Assembly: GCA_035772405.1 (NCBI GenBank)
Contig: JAYKKM010000351.1
Coordinates: 1,225,501 to 1,289,500, forward strand
Direction: 5' to 3'
Origin: Chrysogorgia sp. JL179-B06
Lineage: Eukaryota; Cnidaria; Anthozoa; Scleralcyonacea; Chrysogorgiidae
DNA: 64,000 nt
The notes beneath the pieces are model-generated. The model saw only the letters and a program-made list of their open reading frames with translations, had not been told where the DNA came from and did no database searches. How positions within the stretch are numbered: the first letter of the stretch is position 1; the number at the start of each line of letters is the position of its first letter. Made by a program: the position numbers and the translations under genes. This document shows positions 22,567-33,480 of this stretch, in pieces.

Positions 22567-23004
22567 CACACGTAAAAATCTCACAGGTTGTAACAAGGTT
22601 GTTGATTCAACATGCCTGTAACAGCATTGTCAACATGATAGATCAGGACTGTTAAAATAAAACAGCACTGTTCAAGCATGTTTCAACATGTTGTGACAGG
22701 CTTGTTGAATCGACAGCAGTTGTTCATGCATGTGAGAACATGCAAAAACCAGCTTGATAGAACAACCAAGTTCATGGCTGTTGTAACACCGCTGTTCAAC
22801 CTTGTAATTATTTCATCATGCTCTGACAACATGTTGTATCATGTATGAACAATGTTGTTCAACACTGTTCAAGCCTGTTCGATCATCAGCCATGAACAAT
22901 ACTGTTCCAACATCCATGAACAGGCGTCAACCCTGTTCAAGCCTGTCGATATCAACCATGTTTTTGGCTGTTAACAGGTAGAAACAGACTGCGTTTTTAC
23001 GTGT
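22567..23004. mobile_element. inverted-repeat element made of short TGTTCAACATG-like words
   Basis: Bounded by 'cacgtaaaaatc' (left) and 'gcgtttttacgtg' (right). The interior consists almost entirely of degenerate 8-12-base words such as TGTTCAACA, CATGAACA and GCCTGTT in both orientations, without a fixed period. No coding frame. It interrupts the LINE endonuclease frame. Confidence 0.65.
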
Positions 23005-23257
23005 GTATAGAGGATGCTGAAATGCAATTGATAACATTTAATCAGACGAACAATAATTCGTACAACAGTTTGAAAACGTTTCGTCGATTTTATCTCATGA
23101 GCGTTTAGAAATGGTCTTACTTGGCAACTTTAACATTCGAAGCAATGATCGCTCTACGTATTTCTACGCATCACTCTACTTTTAAACCTAAATCAACTTA
23201 TAAAAGATCTGATTGATTTAGTTTTGACCTCTAAACCTGAATTTTATGTACCAGGTG

Positions 23258-23822
23258 TTAAAGTGCCACTACGATGAAAATGCACCCCGTCTTTTAGATT
23301 TTCTTTAGCATAGAATAGTATTTCAGGGTCGAAAGTGATCATCGATGTAAAAAAAACAAACTAAAAATGGTATTTTGAAGTAAGTATTTTGAGCTCTGAA
23401 ATCACTATTATTTAGGCCACCATTACTAAGAACGTGTTCCAAGTGAGCCCGCAATTTCAAAAGGTAATATTGTTTGTGACGTCAGATTCTCAATGCTACG
23501 CCTGAATTTCTTTCGAGGTTATTTTTTTTCTTTTTTTTTTCGAGAAGTAGATGAAATGTCGAGCCTTTCAGACGAAGAATTTGAAAAAACGACATTGATT
23601 TACTTGACGAATTAGCCAAATCTGACGTCACTTCGTTGCGCTGGTCAAGAACATGAACGATTAATGGCGGACATATAAACAACTCCAGATTCGGAGTAAG
23701 AAAAATAATACTTGCCATCGTCGAATCGCAAAACGGTTTCGACCGAGTAATATTTAGCAGCTCTGCTTTATAAATACGTAAAAATATCGATAGGTAAAAA
23801 TTTGATCGTAGTGGCACTTTAA
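23258..23822. mobile_element. TTAA-flanked element, 565 bp
   Basis: Ends TTAAAGTGCCACTACGATG and ATCGTAGTGGCACTTTAA. The terminus is shared with 2171-3134. The interior has an open frame on the minus strand (23482-23817) without recognisable similarity. It is inserted in the LINE relic. Confidence 0.82.
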
Positions 23823-23935
23823 ACAGTTTCAGCTTTAGTGAACCAATCCGCTATTTTTGGATTAAGAAAATTACGCCGAATAAAACGATCTACTAAGTAT
23901 ATTGAGGGAAGAAATTATAAAACCTTTAAAGTGCC

Positions 23936-24196
23936 TATATGCAATGAAAAATTCAGTTGTAAAATAACTGTTTTGTTTGAAAGAATTCTTGAAACTATAA
24001 AGACTAACCATTTACAAATTTTTCATAAATCATTACACACTTGAAAGATTAAGATTTGTTTAATATGTAAATGATCATACTATATAATGACATCACAATG
24101 CATAATAACTTATTGAAAAATTCTGCATATCTTTACCATTATAACATGGAATCGTTTGATGATTTGCATATTTGATGTCATTGGATACATCCACGC
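23936..24196. mobile_element. right-truncated copy of the 14398-14933 MITE
   Basis: Starts TTAAAGTGCCTATATGCAATG and follows the family consensus past its centre ('ttgatgatttgcatatttga'), then breaks where the next element begins. Confidence 0.75.
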
Positions 24197-24390
24197 CAAC
24201 CCAGTCTCCACCTAGTTAATGTAGACAGTCTACATTGGTAACATGTAGCTGTGAATGTATGATGTCTACATTAACAAATAATCGCTAACCCCAAAACAAC
24301 AAAGACCCTTAACCCCTACCTCCGTTGGCGTCAAACCGGGTATGATTAGTTCTAATCGGACCTGGTTTGTCGTCAACGGAGGTAAGATTA
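24197..24390. mobile_element. partial MITE plus palindrome
   Basis: 24197-24275 matches the left arm of the element at 48806-49171 ('gtctccacc', 'gttaatgtagacagtctaca'). Its right arm is missing. Immediately after, 'acctccgttg' to 'caacggaggt' (about 24319-24384) forms a separate palindrome. Confidence 0.65.
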
Positions 24391-24935
24391 GCAAAAATGG
24401 TATAATGAGGTATATTAGTTGTCAATGGCCCTGTGAGAACAAAATAAATACCCGCAAACGGAACGGTGATTTAAGACACTTGCGACTGCATTCTTCCAAT
24501 ATATTTAATGTACACAGTTTACAACTCTCATTCTCGATATAACTCACACTAACACCAATGATACCAATATCTAATAACCAATCTACTTTGCTATATGTAC
24601 AGGTTACTTCTGTACAACCAGAACACGGGATGACATCTATACTTAAGACATATTTCCTTTACGTAGTTCCTAAAAGATTATATTGTTAAAGTGCCTATGA
24701 AACGAAATTTTTTTTCGCTTCACTTTGTACTTTCGATAGTGGAGAACACGAAAAAAGCATTGAAAGTTTGAAATTATAATTTCTTCATGCCTTTCTGGAG
24801 GTATGAAACGTGAGGAAATATGAATAAAAATGGCACGAGGTCTGGGAACTAGCCAAGGCGTCTGTGACGTAAAGAACAGGGCACAAGCACTTTCAAGCGC
24901 TGATTATTTATATAAGATTGATAAGATCAGAAGAC

Positions 24936-26160
24936 ATGTCGACGTCTGAAAGCGAAGTATCTGGGTCTATGTCTGTTTCTCAGTCAAGTAACAACGAATA
25001 AGTTTATGACAGTCACTTCCATCTTACCAAAATGAGCCTCTTGCCGATTCTAACGACGATATGAACGAATCCGTGGAAGATAATGAAGATGCGGATAGCC
25101 TTGCACCAAGCATAATTTTTGGAAGCAAGATATGAAAAAGCATAAAAGTTGATTCTTGGTAAGTCAAATTTTAGCAATCAGATCTTGTGTGTGGAAATAA
25201 GAAATTGAAGTAGCTAACCAAGTATTTGTTCGATATTGAATTCAGGTGCTCCGCAAATGCTCTAACGAAAATCTTGTTGGTGCACGAGAGTTTAGATGTC
25301 GAGAGATCGGTGAAGCATTTTGATGGGAGCATTGAGAGGATTTCTTTCGTTACACTGCATGAGGATTTAGCGGCTTTAACGAACGAGACAGTCCTTGTGC
25401 AAGTGGGGCCGTTATTAAGAGAGAAGGCTAGAAGCTATCGTCGTCGTTCGGGAGTTGCGTTGAAAGAGTAAGTTGCAATAATTTATTATTTGAGATAACA
25501 ATTCATGCATCTAGTCTCATAAATAATGTTCTAACGACTAAGCTATTTTCACTGGTGCGATTGCTAAATTTTTGTGAAAAATGTTTACCTTGAAAACCCA
25601 AAATAGGCAACAAAATAGCACGAAAAGGATGTGTATTGTGTATAAACCTTTTCACTTTTTCAGCTTTGTATACAGCTGAATTCAGCGAAATATCTTTAAA
25701 AATCTCTTTTTAAACCCTCGTTGTTTATCTTCTCGTTTTATGTCTTGTGAATTTATTCTTTTACTCTGGAGAATAGTTCCGTTTAAAATTAATATTATTC
25801 AGATGCGCATGGAAGTATTATGATTAAAATAATGAAGTGTAACTTTACATATTCTGAAATGAGAAATTTAAAATTTACATCCAAAGCTAAAGAGATCTAT
25901 ATTATTGGATAAAAAGTGACAGAGTATTGACTATTTTTTCCAGGTACATCCGTGCTGTTGGTTATCGATGGCTTGCCTGTTGGCTTTTTGGATACATGGG
26001 ACCTGAAAACACAAGACCTTTATCTATAATCTATATACTTGTATTTATCACAACATCAGGAAGAAATACAACATTGAGCAATCAACTGGTTATTTACATG
26101 GGGATGAATGTGCTTGAACAATATGTGAACTGTATGTTACCATTAATTGTGAACTGTGAA
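24936..26160 (+). pseudogene. P2X7 C-terminal (ballast)-like protein, broken
   Basis: Pieces in order: MSTSESEVSGSMSVSQSS with a Ser/acidic N-terminus (24936-25120, one frameshift); an exon at about 25226-25468 with VTLHEDLAALTNETVLVQV and YRRRSGVALKE, ending ag|agtaag-like; then at about 25944 YIRAVGYRWLACWLFGYMG, followed after a further break by YHNIRKKYNIEQSTGYLHG. The HpdF..vcLn..vL and Y.ay R....W.wG..G.....LPsC....IR..yp patterns belong to the P2X7 cytosolic ballast fold, which occurs in many stand-alone invertebrate proteins. No P2X channel part is present. Stops and frame changes make this copy non-functional. Confidence 0.6.
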
Positions 26161-27327
26161 ATGTAAATATGTTACCATTATTTAGCAGATGACCATGCAT
26201 ATAATAATAATAATAAATATTACAATGCAATTTAGAACAACTGTTCTTTGAATGCCCTTTTCGTGGGTTTCCACACTTCCAACATGTCGGGCCTTCCTAG
26301 CTGGTTTATCAGTAACAGATGGTCCTGGATTGGAACTTTCTTGTTGTAATTGTACTTGTACTATCTTCTATAAATACAAATATAAATATATATATATATA
26401 TATAATGCTCTCACAGTTAAAACTAAATATATTATATAGTATATATATATATTGTACTACATACTCTGTGCATACATTCTGATCAATTGGTTTGCATTTT
26501 ACATAATTCTTACCAATTGGAAACAACTCCACTGTGTCAATGCTTTTGTGTTTTGCATATTTTTCAATAGCTTCTTTTTTCCAACCGGTCAGGGAACTGT
26601 GTGTTTACTGTGTAGTGGGCTGGGTTGTAATACAGAATATTTGGTAGTGATGTCTTCTAACACTTTATGATCAGTTGACAAAAGGATCTTCCTAATGTTG
26701 CATACAATATTGCAAAAAGTAACAGCCCCTAATTTGTTTTCAATGGGATGCAGGTGGAAATATTCAGCCACCAGGAATTTTTTTGGCAGGAAAGGGGCAA
26801 AATATGGCATTTGTGACGACACTCTTCTAGAAAACATTTAATTTTGGGTAGCTGAAACGGCATTTGCTGCATTTTGAGGAAACTTTGGAGCAAAACATAA
26901 ACGTCTTAAATCAAATTTTAGACGTTGAGTAGTCAGTACATGCACAAGTTGCGACACATTTTGCTTACAAATGTCCCCCCCCCCTACAATTTCTCATAGG
27001 ATTTGGACGTGTCTGAAAATCACTCTGAAAAACATTGGGGGGGGGGGGCACCCCTTTCCCGGCACCAGGTTTGCTAACTTCTCATACAACTTAATCCTCC
27101 CCCAGTTTGAATTTTGGATAGGAATCGAACCACCTCATCTTTCCTGGAGGAAGCCATACGAGGAAAACCCGCGAACCACTCAGATTTCAATTTTGATTGG
27201 TTTACTGCTTGAAATAAACAGTCAACAACCTACTCACACTAAATCCACCCAAGGCCCAAGGGTTTGTACATATAAAGTTAGAAGCTCTATAGTATCTAAG
27301 TTTACTTACTTTTTGTTCTCTGAGCTT

Positions 27328-27957
27328 CATCTTGAGGCTTTTAACTTTGACTGCAAGCCGATTCAACTTTCTTTTTAAGTTTTTCTTCTCGTTAATGTGT
27401 CCAGAACACATTTCGCATTTGTCGAAAGCCATGCACTGTTCTTGAACTTCTTCGGGGGCCTCTTGTGACGAGATTGTAGCCATCACCGTTGATAGAGTAG
27501 CGGCCGGTTAATGCAGTTTCAGCTACCAGTACCGGTTGTACTGGTTGACATTTTTGGGCTTATTTTCCTTCAACAGGTGCTCTTTGGTCGCATCACGAAT
27601 CAGCTAGAAAGTAATTGTGCATTTGTATAACAAAAGATGGGCTATAAAATTTCGAGACTTACATGTCTTTTTTCTTTCGCGGATATATCACTTTGATCAC
27701 TCGATGCGGCTGGCACTTTGTTGCACTAGGGTTGAAGCCTTCAAGGTTGTCGGCGAAACGCTTAGAATAGCAGTTGGGCTCGAAATGATCCGAACATATT
27801 CGATCCGAATAATTCCACTCTGTGCATTGTCACGAACCTTACCCATTGTTGCCTTATTGAAGGCTCAGTGGGAAAACGATTGATATTCACGCCGCGAGTG
27901 TCTCCATTATTTGTGCAAGACTTGTTATTCGGTCCACCTGCCACACAGAACACTTTA
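27328..27957 (-). pseudogene. THAP-domain protein N-terminus, broken
   Basis: Read from 27957 downward: CVAGGPNNKSC, INRFPTEPSIRQQWVRF, then after a one-base shift ICSDHFEPNCY and HRVIKVIYP. This is the C2CH THAP zinc finger (C-x-C, RFP, W, C-x-x-H-F, then a P near the end). A donor follows (gacat|gtaagt near 27660). A second exon (start about 27600) encodes a Cys-containing coiled-coil stretch (KCEMCSGHINEKKNLKRK, VKVKSLKMKLREQ) and ends at donor gtaagt, 27328. The catalytic part is not found further downstream. Confidence 0.75.
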
Positions 27958-28249
27958 CAATGTCTTTGTTAACCTTCTTTCGACTTCTTTGTTGTGTTTA
28001 TCTCCATATTCAAATAGTCTATAATCAAAGGTCATGCAAGCGTGCCCTGCTCTTTACGTCACCGGAAGTGGCATCGAGGCTCCTGACCGCGCGCTATTGT
28101 ATCCATAAATTTTGCAAGAAATAGCAACTTCAACGCCTCATAACTTCTTTCGCATTTATTTTCGACGCATTTCGTGCTCATACAATGTCTTTTGGCATTC
28201 AATATTATTAGAAAATGTAAAAAAAAATTTCGTTTCATAGGCACTTTAA

Positions 28250-28783
28250 GTGTTCCTATTTTCCTAAGGTTGAAGGACTATAAGATCAAGGACTCACTAA
28301 GGTCAAGTTCATGTGACTTGCTCATGTTTTGATTAAATACGATGTCTAACCCTAATTATGTATTTTGCTGACTAATTAACATATTCCCGTTCTAACTTGC
28401 ATTGTTATTTCCTATTCTACAACACTTTCCTTTAAATTACCCTTTGCTGTAAGTTATAATACTAATAATATCGAGCAAATAACATTTATATTTAGCGTGC
28501 AACAAAACCCCGAAGATTTTGTTTCATGAAAATTATTCCGTAGACAACAAGATGTGCATGTTTGATAGTAAACTTTAAAACTCCCTGAAAAAACGCCATG
28601 GTGAGTAGCAGCATTAAGAAGTTCTGAAAACCACAGGTTCTGAAAAGTACTATTTAGAATAAAAATTGCTTGGGGCTTATTCAATTTATATTATTGAAGT
28701 TTTAAACTGTTCCTTTCGGAGCTTCTCAGTACTGCCATCCAGCATGGCTAATTCGTTTGCTATTCAAATTTGTATGTATCATA
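28250..28783. other. intergenic, nothing recognised
   Basis: No exon or element ends recognised between the TTAA element and the fibrinogen-like exon. Confidence 0.5.
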
Positions 28784-29619
28784 TTAATGGACTTCAGGGA
28801 CATGGAATTTTCCTCCAAGCCATGTCTGAGTTGTGGATGTGTTTGATGCTGTACAGCGGTGAGCTGGATTCGCGCATGCGTAATGACCACAATTATCCTC
28901 ATATTTTCCATCACACAAAATACCACCGCTTGGGTGGAAATCACATCGTTTGCCGTGCTTTTTGTCTTGGCCGGAATCGAAATGTAATGGTAGATGTGGT
29001 AAGCCTTGTTTTGTGCGTGTGTAACAATGAGTGCAGTTTTGTCCACGAACGTTGATATACTCAACTTTTGCACATGAGCTAGCGGTTTTGAAAACTCAGA
29101 ATGTCCACGTCACTTGTAGAACCAACGACGAAGTCTTGGTAAACAATGCCTTCGCTCTCGTAATTGCACGTTACACGCCATTTACTGGAATCTTGGCTGA
29201 TGGATATCATTCTTGAAAGGGAAAGTCTGTATTCGTTCCAGGAAGGCGTTTCCTCATTCACTGGCCAATCAACGAAGAAAGGTTCGTGCAATGATCGAAC
29301 CTTTCCAAGTTGATACGACTGGATCAATGTCCAACCCATGGATAAACGGGCATCGAAATCACAAAATACTTCGTATACTTCCCTGCCGAATTTCTGCATT
29401 TTATACTTTCCTGGTGTGTGTGTTGTGTTGTAACCTCTACATGATATCGGTATTTCATTCTCACAACGGTTTCCATAGTAATTATTTTGACATGAACAGT
29501 TAAAGCGAGTTTTGTTTTCTGTGCCAAGGCTTGGCATGCAAGTTCCACCATTCAAACAAGGCTTCGAAGTTTGACAGCAGTTATTTCCAGAACTACATGT
29601 TTGTATTTCACTGTCCTGG
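28784..29619 (-). CDS. EGF plus fibrinogen-like secreted-protein exon, one frameshift
   Basis: An acceptor-like tttttctacccag precedes the frame at 29619. The first part is an EGF-like module (CSSGNNCCQTSKPCLNGGTC, FNCSCQNNYYGNRCE). A fibrinogen-like module follows: SCRGYN, VFCDFDARLSMGWTLIQSY, PVNEETPSWNEYRLSLSRM, WRVTCNYE, DVDILSF. Here, near 29077, the frame shifts by one base and continues VEYINVRGQNCTHC, GGILCDGKYEDNCGHYACANP and TQTWLGGKFHVPEVH to a TAA at 28784-28786. This domain pair is common in large cnidarian secreted/matrix protein families. The shift means a pseudogene, a sequence error or an unseen tiny intron. Upstream exons with a signal peptide were not found. Confidence 0.8.
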
Positions 29620-29779
29620 GTAGAAAAATGAGTTTTTTGTATGGAGGATTAATTAGTTCTACAATACGATGCCAAAAGGGAAATAATTCGAAATACAGGA
29701 GTCACATGTATATACAAAGAGGTTCTGAAATTGAAATAGAGTTAGTCGAACGCACCGAAAGCACGGCTTTTCAGGAGGA

Positions 29780-30115
29780 GATGATGAAGAATAAGCGAAG
29801 GAAGAGGAGGAAGAAAGGAGGAGGAGGAACAGGAGGAGTTAGAGGAGGAGGAGGAGGAACAGGAGGAGAGGAGGAAGAGAAAGAGGAACAGGAACAGGAA
29901 GAGGAAGAAGAAGAGGAAGAACCTGGTGGTGAAGAGGAAAAAGATGCGAAGGTGAGGAAAATGAAGCATGAGAAGAGGAAGAAGAATAACAAAAACAACA
30001 GCAACAATAATAACAAATAACAATAACAACGACAACATCAGGAAGCAGAGGAAGAAGAAAAGCAAGAGGAAAAAGAGGAATCCAGATGAGAAAGAAGTGG
30101 AATGGGAACGGTAGG
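29780..30115 (+). repeat. purine-rich (GGA/GAA)n tract
   Basis: More than 300 bases of almost pure purine on the + strand. It gives a Glu/Lys/Gly-rich open frame on + and a Ser/Leu/Pro one on -, both artefacts of composition. It lies upstream of the fibrinogen-like exon. Confidence 0.85.
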
Positions 30116-30274
30116 AGGAATCATAGTGTTAAAAATAGCAAATGATTTAACTTTTCCCATCTCATTAATTATTAGTTAGTTTATTTCCCGTGCATTTGAT
30201 TGGCTACTTTCTACCTGTGACACCCTTTTGGCATATATATAAGCCCTATTTATTTTATTTCATCTCGTCTTACC

Positions 30275-30360
30275 CTGATGAAGGGCTCCGCTCGAAACGT
30301 CAGTATCTCGTCACCAAATTATTGGCAGTTTACCACCTTTTCACTTTGCTATATATATAC
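30275..30360 (+). repeat. PLE tail with hammerhead-core-like motif
   Basis: CTGATGA-agggctccgctc-GAAAC, then 'ttggcagtttaccacctttt' and 'cactttgc'. The same block occurs inverted at 36240-36330 and 36540-36640. The stem II part (GGGC/GCTC) can pair. A complete stem I/III fold is not evident. Confidence 0.5.
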
Positions 30361-30384
30361 AGTACTGCCTAGAATTAACCTAAC

Positions 30385-30500
30385 ACTGCGGTTGCGGTTC
30401 GGTTTCGGTTCGGTTGCAGTTAGATTGCGGTTCGGTTGCGGTTCGTTCGCGGATCGGTTGCGGTGATGTTGCGGTCGACACATTCGACCGCAACCGCGAG
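30385..30500 (+). repeat. GGTTGCGGTTC-type short tandem repeat
   Basis: Irregular 6-11-base units of 'ggttgcggttcggtt' ending in a short inverted 'gcggtcgacacattcgaccgc' stem. Confidence 0.8.
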
Positions 30501-30740
30501 TATTGGCGACCGTACACTTCGGATTCCGATCTCGCCCGATCGTAAGAACACGAAAGCAAATGAAAAATGAATCATTTTTATTCTATTCAATGGGTATTCT
30601 GGACGCTATTGTGTCGCCATACGGTGATTTATACATTATTTAAGAGTGTTTGTCTGAGTTGGTCAAACTACATTCTTTATTGTATGATATTGATTCTTAC
30701 TTCAACCACATGTATGGCTGTTTGTCGTTATTAAGAACGA

Positions 30741-31073
30741 TGTCGGGGATTGCCTCCCTGGTCGCCCAACACTTCACAAATTCACAATTCACAAGTTTAT
30801 CTTTATTTCCCTTCTCTCTCTCGACTCGCATGCTCTCAGAGACAGACAAGATTTACACACACACGCACACTTTTCATACCGACGCTCTTATTTCACATGA
30901 CATTGACCTGATTGGCTACTGCCCTAACCTAAATGGATTACAAATGTTCAACATCTGTCGTCACTAGTTAATCTAATACCCAAACCTAACTTAACCTAAA
31001 TTTAACCCTTAATTATTTCCTATCTATAACACTTGTAACTCACATGTTGACATAAATGATCCAGTCTCCGACA
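30741..31073 (-). repeat. 3' LTR of the BEL element
   Basis: 333 bp, TGTCGG...CCGACA, matching 35885-36217 except at one base. On the minus strand it is preceded by the purine tract. Confidence 0.95.
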
Positions 31074-31083
31074 CTCTCCCCCC
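31074..31083 (-). promoter_or_regulatory. polypurine tract
   Basis: GGGGGGAGAG on the minus strand immediately before the 3' LTR, the usual plus-strand primer position. Confidence 0.85.
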
Positions 31084-31219
31084 ATATACCATGTTCCACG
31101 AGGTATATGTTTTTCCTTAGGAGACTGAACCGACTAAAGAATTAATATTATCAAAATTCACACAATGTATAGTAACAAACCAATTAATAAACAATATATA
31201 GTTCCCTTGATGTTCATGT

Positions 31220-32062
31220 TCAGAGTTCTAGTTCAGCGACATCTTGAATGCGATGACGTGCTGCAATTGCGGCATCTCGAGCGAGTCTGAAAGATGTCGC
31301 ATCTGGGTTTAACTGCTCAGACTCTGGCTTCGACTCTGCCTTGTCGCAGGACAACTCCAGTGGGTAGAGATGATTCACTGCTCGTTCCAGGAAGGTTTTT
31401 CCGGCACGCACTTTCACAGCTCTAACCACGCCATCTCGCCCTGGGTATAGCTCTTCGATAACACCTAGAGGCCACTTGCCTCTATTACGCTCGTCTGATC
31501 GGATGATCACGACGTCACCCTTCGCAACGGTAAATGACTTCTTCTCGTGTTTCAGGTTGTGACGTTCTCGTAGGCCACTTACGTACTCGTTCGACCATCT
31601 GCGCCACATGGCATCTTTACACTTTTGAAGGTGTCTCGCACGCTTTCGTACATCCACTTCTTCGTGATGATGTGCTTGTAGCTCTGGCGCGTATGTCGAC
31701 CCAACAAATAGCATTGAGTTGGGTGTTAAAGTTGGCATTTGGACATCGTTCTCAAGATAGCTAAGGGGCCTGCAATTCAAAGCCATCTCAATATCAAGGA
31801 TAATCTCCTCTAGCTCGCTCCACTTGAGGTAACCATTTCCAATGGTTTTGTACAAAGCTCTCTTAACCAGGTCAATGAGGCGCTCGAACTGTCCGCCCCA
31901 CCATGGGGCGCGGCTCAGATTGAACTGCCAACGAATGCTGTTTGCTGCTAGGAATTCGTTGAATTTCTCGTCGCTTTGTGCTGTTTTTACCCAGAAGAGG
32001 CGTTGTTGCTCGATCTCTTCTGTTAGCGAGAGTTGAACCCATATCTCATGACCCATGCACAA
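31220..32062 (-). pseudogene. BEL integrase remnant (catalytic core deleted)
   Basis: The frame starts with the pre-integrase EEIEQQRLFWVKTAQ, then jumps directly to SDEKFNEFLAANSIRWQFN and APWWGGQFERLIDLVKRAL. The zinc-binding H2C2 and the first two catalytic aspartates, normally lying between, are absent. The third-acid region (PWWGGQFER) and the C-terminal DUF5641-like part (GDVVIIRSDERNRGKWPLG, YPGRDGVVRAVKV) remain to the stop at 31220. Confidence 0.85.
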
Positions 32063-32530
32063 ACTCTCAAGGCTTTGCTCAGCCCAAACTTCGCCAGGAT
32101 GTTGTCGAAACTGTCTGGAATTTCGACGGTTGAGGCAAAGAGCTCCCGAATAATTTTGGCTTCTGTATCACTCTCTTTGGAAGCTTTCGTTGCTAGAACT
32201 GGTGGCCAGTTCTCTTGCTCAGCTAGCCATTCTGGTCCGTCCCACCAAAGCTTGTTGTCTTTGACTTCACCCCCTCTGCTACCAAGGTCGGCAGGATTCT
32301 CTTGCGTAGGCACGTGGCGCCACTGGACATTTGGATTGGATTGTATTTTTCGAACCCGATTCTCGACAAACTGTTTGTGTTCACCTCCGCCTCTGATCCA
32401 ATGGAGGGCGACGGTACTATCCAACCAACCATACAAACTCGTTACTGGGAATCCTTCCAAGGCCTTTTGCACGTTAGAAACGAGGTTAGCCGCCATGTGC
32501 GCCGACACGAGCTCGAGACGAGCTAGGGAT
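32023..32530 (-). pseudogene. BEL RNase H and connection region
   Basis: SAHMAANLV, WLDSTVALHWIRG and VPTQENPADLGSRG are the RNase H-type motifs of BEL/Pao Pol (the D of LDST and the D of PADL). It is one base out of frame with the RT part above and with the integrase part below. Confidence 0.85.
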
Positions 32531-33480
32531 TGTCAATCCTTGTTTCGCCAACCTTGCCTTTGCTGCCACAAGACCTTGAGTCACCCCGGAGGGTTGTCTG
32601 ACGATTGCATAAACAGCACTCGACACACCCTTAGCACTGGCGTCGCCAAAGGCGTGGAGTTCTATGGACTCGATGTTTTCTTGGAACTTGGCCAAAGTCC
32701 GTGGTGCAGTCACTTTGTTGGGTAGCCTCTGTTCCCATTTAAACCACCTGTTTACCAACTCGCTTGCCAATGGAGCATCCCACGCCAACTTCGTCTCACA
32801 CGCCTCTCGATACACGAATTTCCCTTGCAATGCTAGTGGAGATGCAAGTCCAAGGGGGTCGTAGATTTTAGCCAGTTTTCGCAAAATGCCTCTTTTGGTC
32901 GTCGTCGCTTTCTCTGTTGGAATTACAACGCTGATCTTGTCGGCACCTTTCGTCCAAGAGAGACCAAGAATGCTGCAATCTCCCCCACTCGGCGTTCCAA
33001 GTTGTTGCTTGGCAAATGTTTGGTCAGCGGTCATATTCGTTGTCGCTTCTTCCAAATCAACTGCATTGGAATGCCACTTATGAAGTGTGAACGTGGCGTC
33101 ATTGAAGATTGTGGTTGCCCCTTGCTTTAATTGCAGCGCCTCCTTCACCGTCGTCTTACCACTGATGAGATCATCCACATACAGGCTCTTGCGAAGCTCT
33201 CCCACTACGTCTGGCATGCGGCTTTCCCACGACTCCAAATGATGCTCGATCACACCCCGAAGCAGGAAAGGTGAAGGTGCGAGACCAAACAGCGCTCGAG
33301 TGAATCTCAAAGTCTCAAGTTCTGAGTGTTCATTGATCCTCCAATGAAACCTGAGTGCATCTCGCTCAGCCTCTTTAATTCGCACTTGCAAAAATGTTTG
33401 TTTCAAATCTCCCGCCACTAACACTGGATGGAATCGCATTCTCACGAGAACATTCCAGAGTCGGTTCTGAAGAGGTGGAC
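32520..33480 (-). pseudogene. BEL reverse transcriptase (fingers to thumb) and RNase H start
   Basis: GPPLQNRLWNVLVRMR, VLVAGDLKQTFLQV (motif A Asp), LFGLAPSPFLL, then SLYVDDLISG (YVDD catalytic box), AKIYDPLGLASPL and HAFGDASAKGVSSAVYA. The frame is broken at both ends: upstream it should continue from the gag-pro-RT frame ending near 33480. Confidence 0.9.

Larger units (their letters stand above)
22390..23935 (+). pseudogene. LINE endonuclease relic split by insertions
   Basis: Three pieces read as one AP-endonuclease C-terminal half: TWLDKSLLNDEISLSGY...GRGLVIYV before 22567; MVLLGNFNIRS...DLV then a PGVK-like end after 23004; and TVSALVNQSAIFGLRKLRRIK with GRNYKTF at 23826-23930. Motifs are the TWL, the DFN-like GNFN and the SDH-like NQS before the RKL tail. 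Two elements (22567-23004, 23258-23822) separate the pieces, and a third abuts at 23936. There are several stops. Confidence 0.75.
24686..28249. mobile_element. 3.56-kb TTAA element with P2X7-ballast-like and THAP genes (Kolobok-like)
   Basis: The first 30 bases (TTAAAGTGCCTATGAAACG...) are repeated exactly inverted at the right end, both with TTAA. Inside, the + strand has exons of a P2X7-ballast-like protein (24936-26160) and the - strand a THAP protein (27328-27957). THAP domains with TTAA targets are features of Kolobok transposons. Both genes carry frameshifts and no DDE catalytic core is readable, so this copy is inactive. Perfect termini suggest recent mobilisation in trans or recent insertion. 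Confidence 0.8.

Noticed and set aside
29571..30065. Glu/Lys-rich + frame and Ser/Leu/Pro-rich - frames
   Set aside because: Composition artefacts of a purine-rich tract; no domain or splice context.
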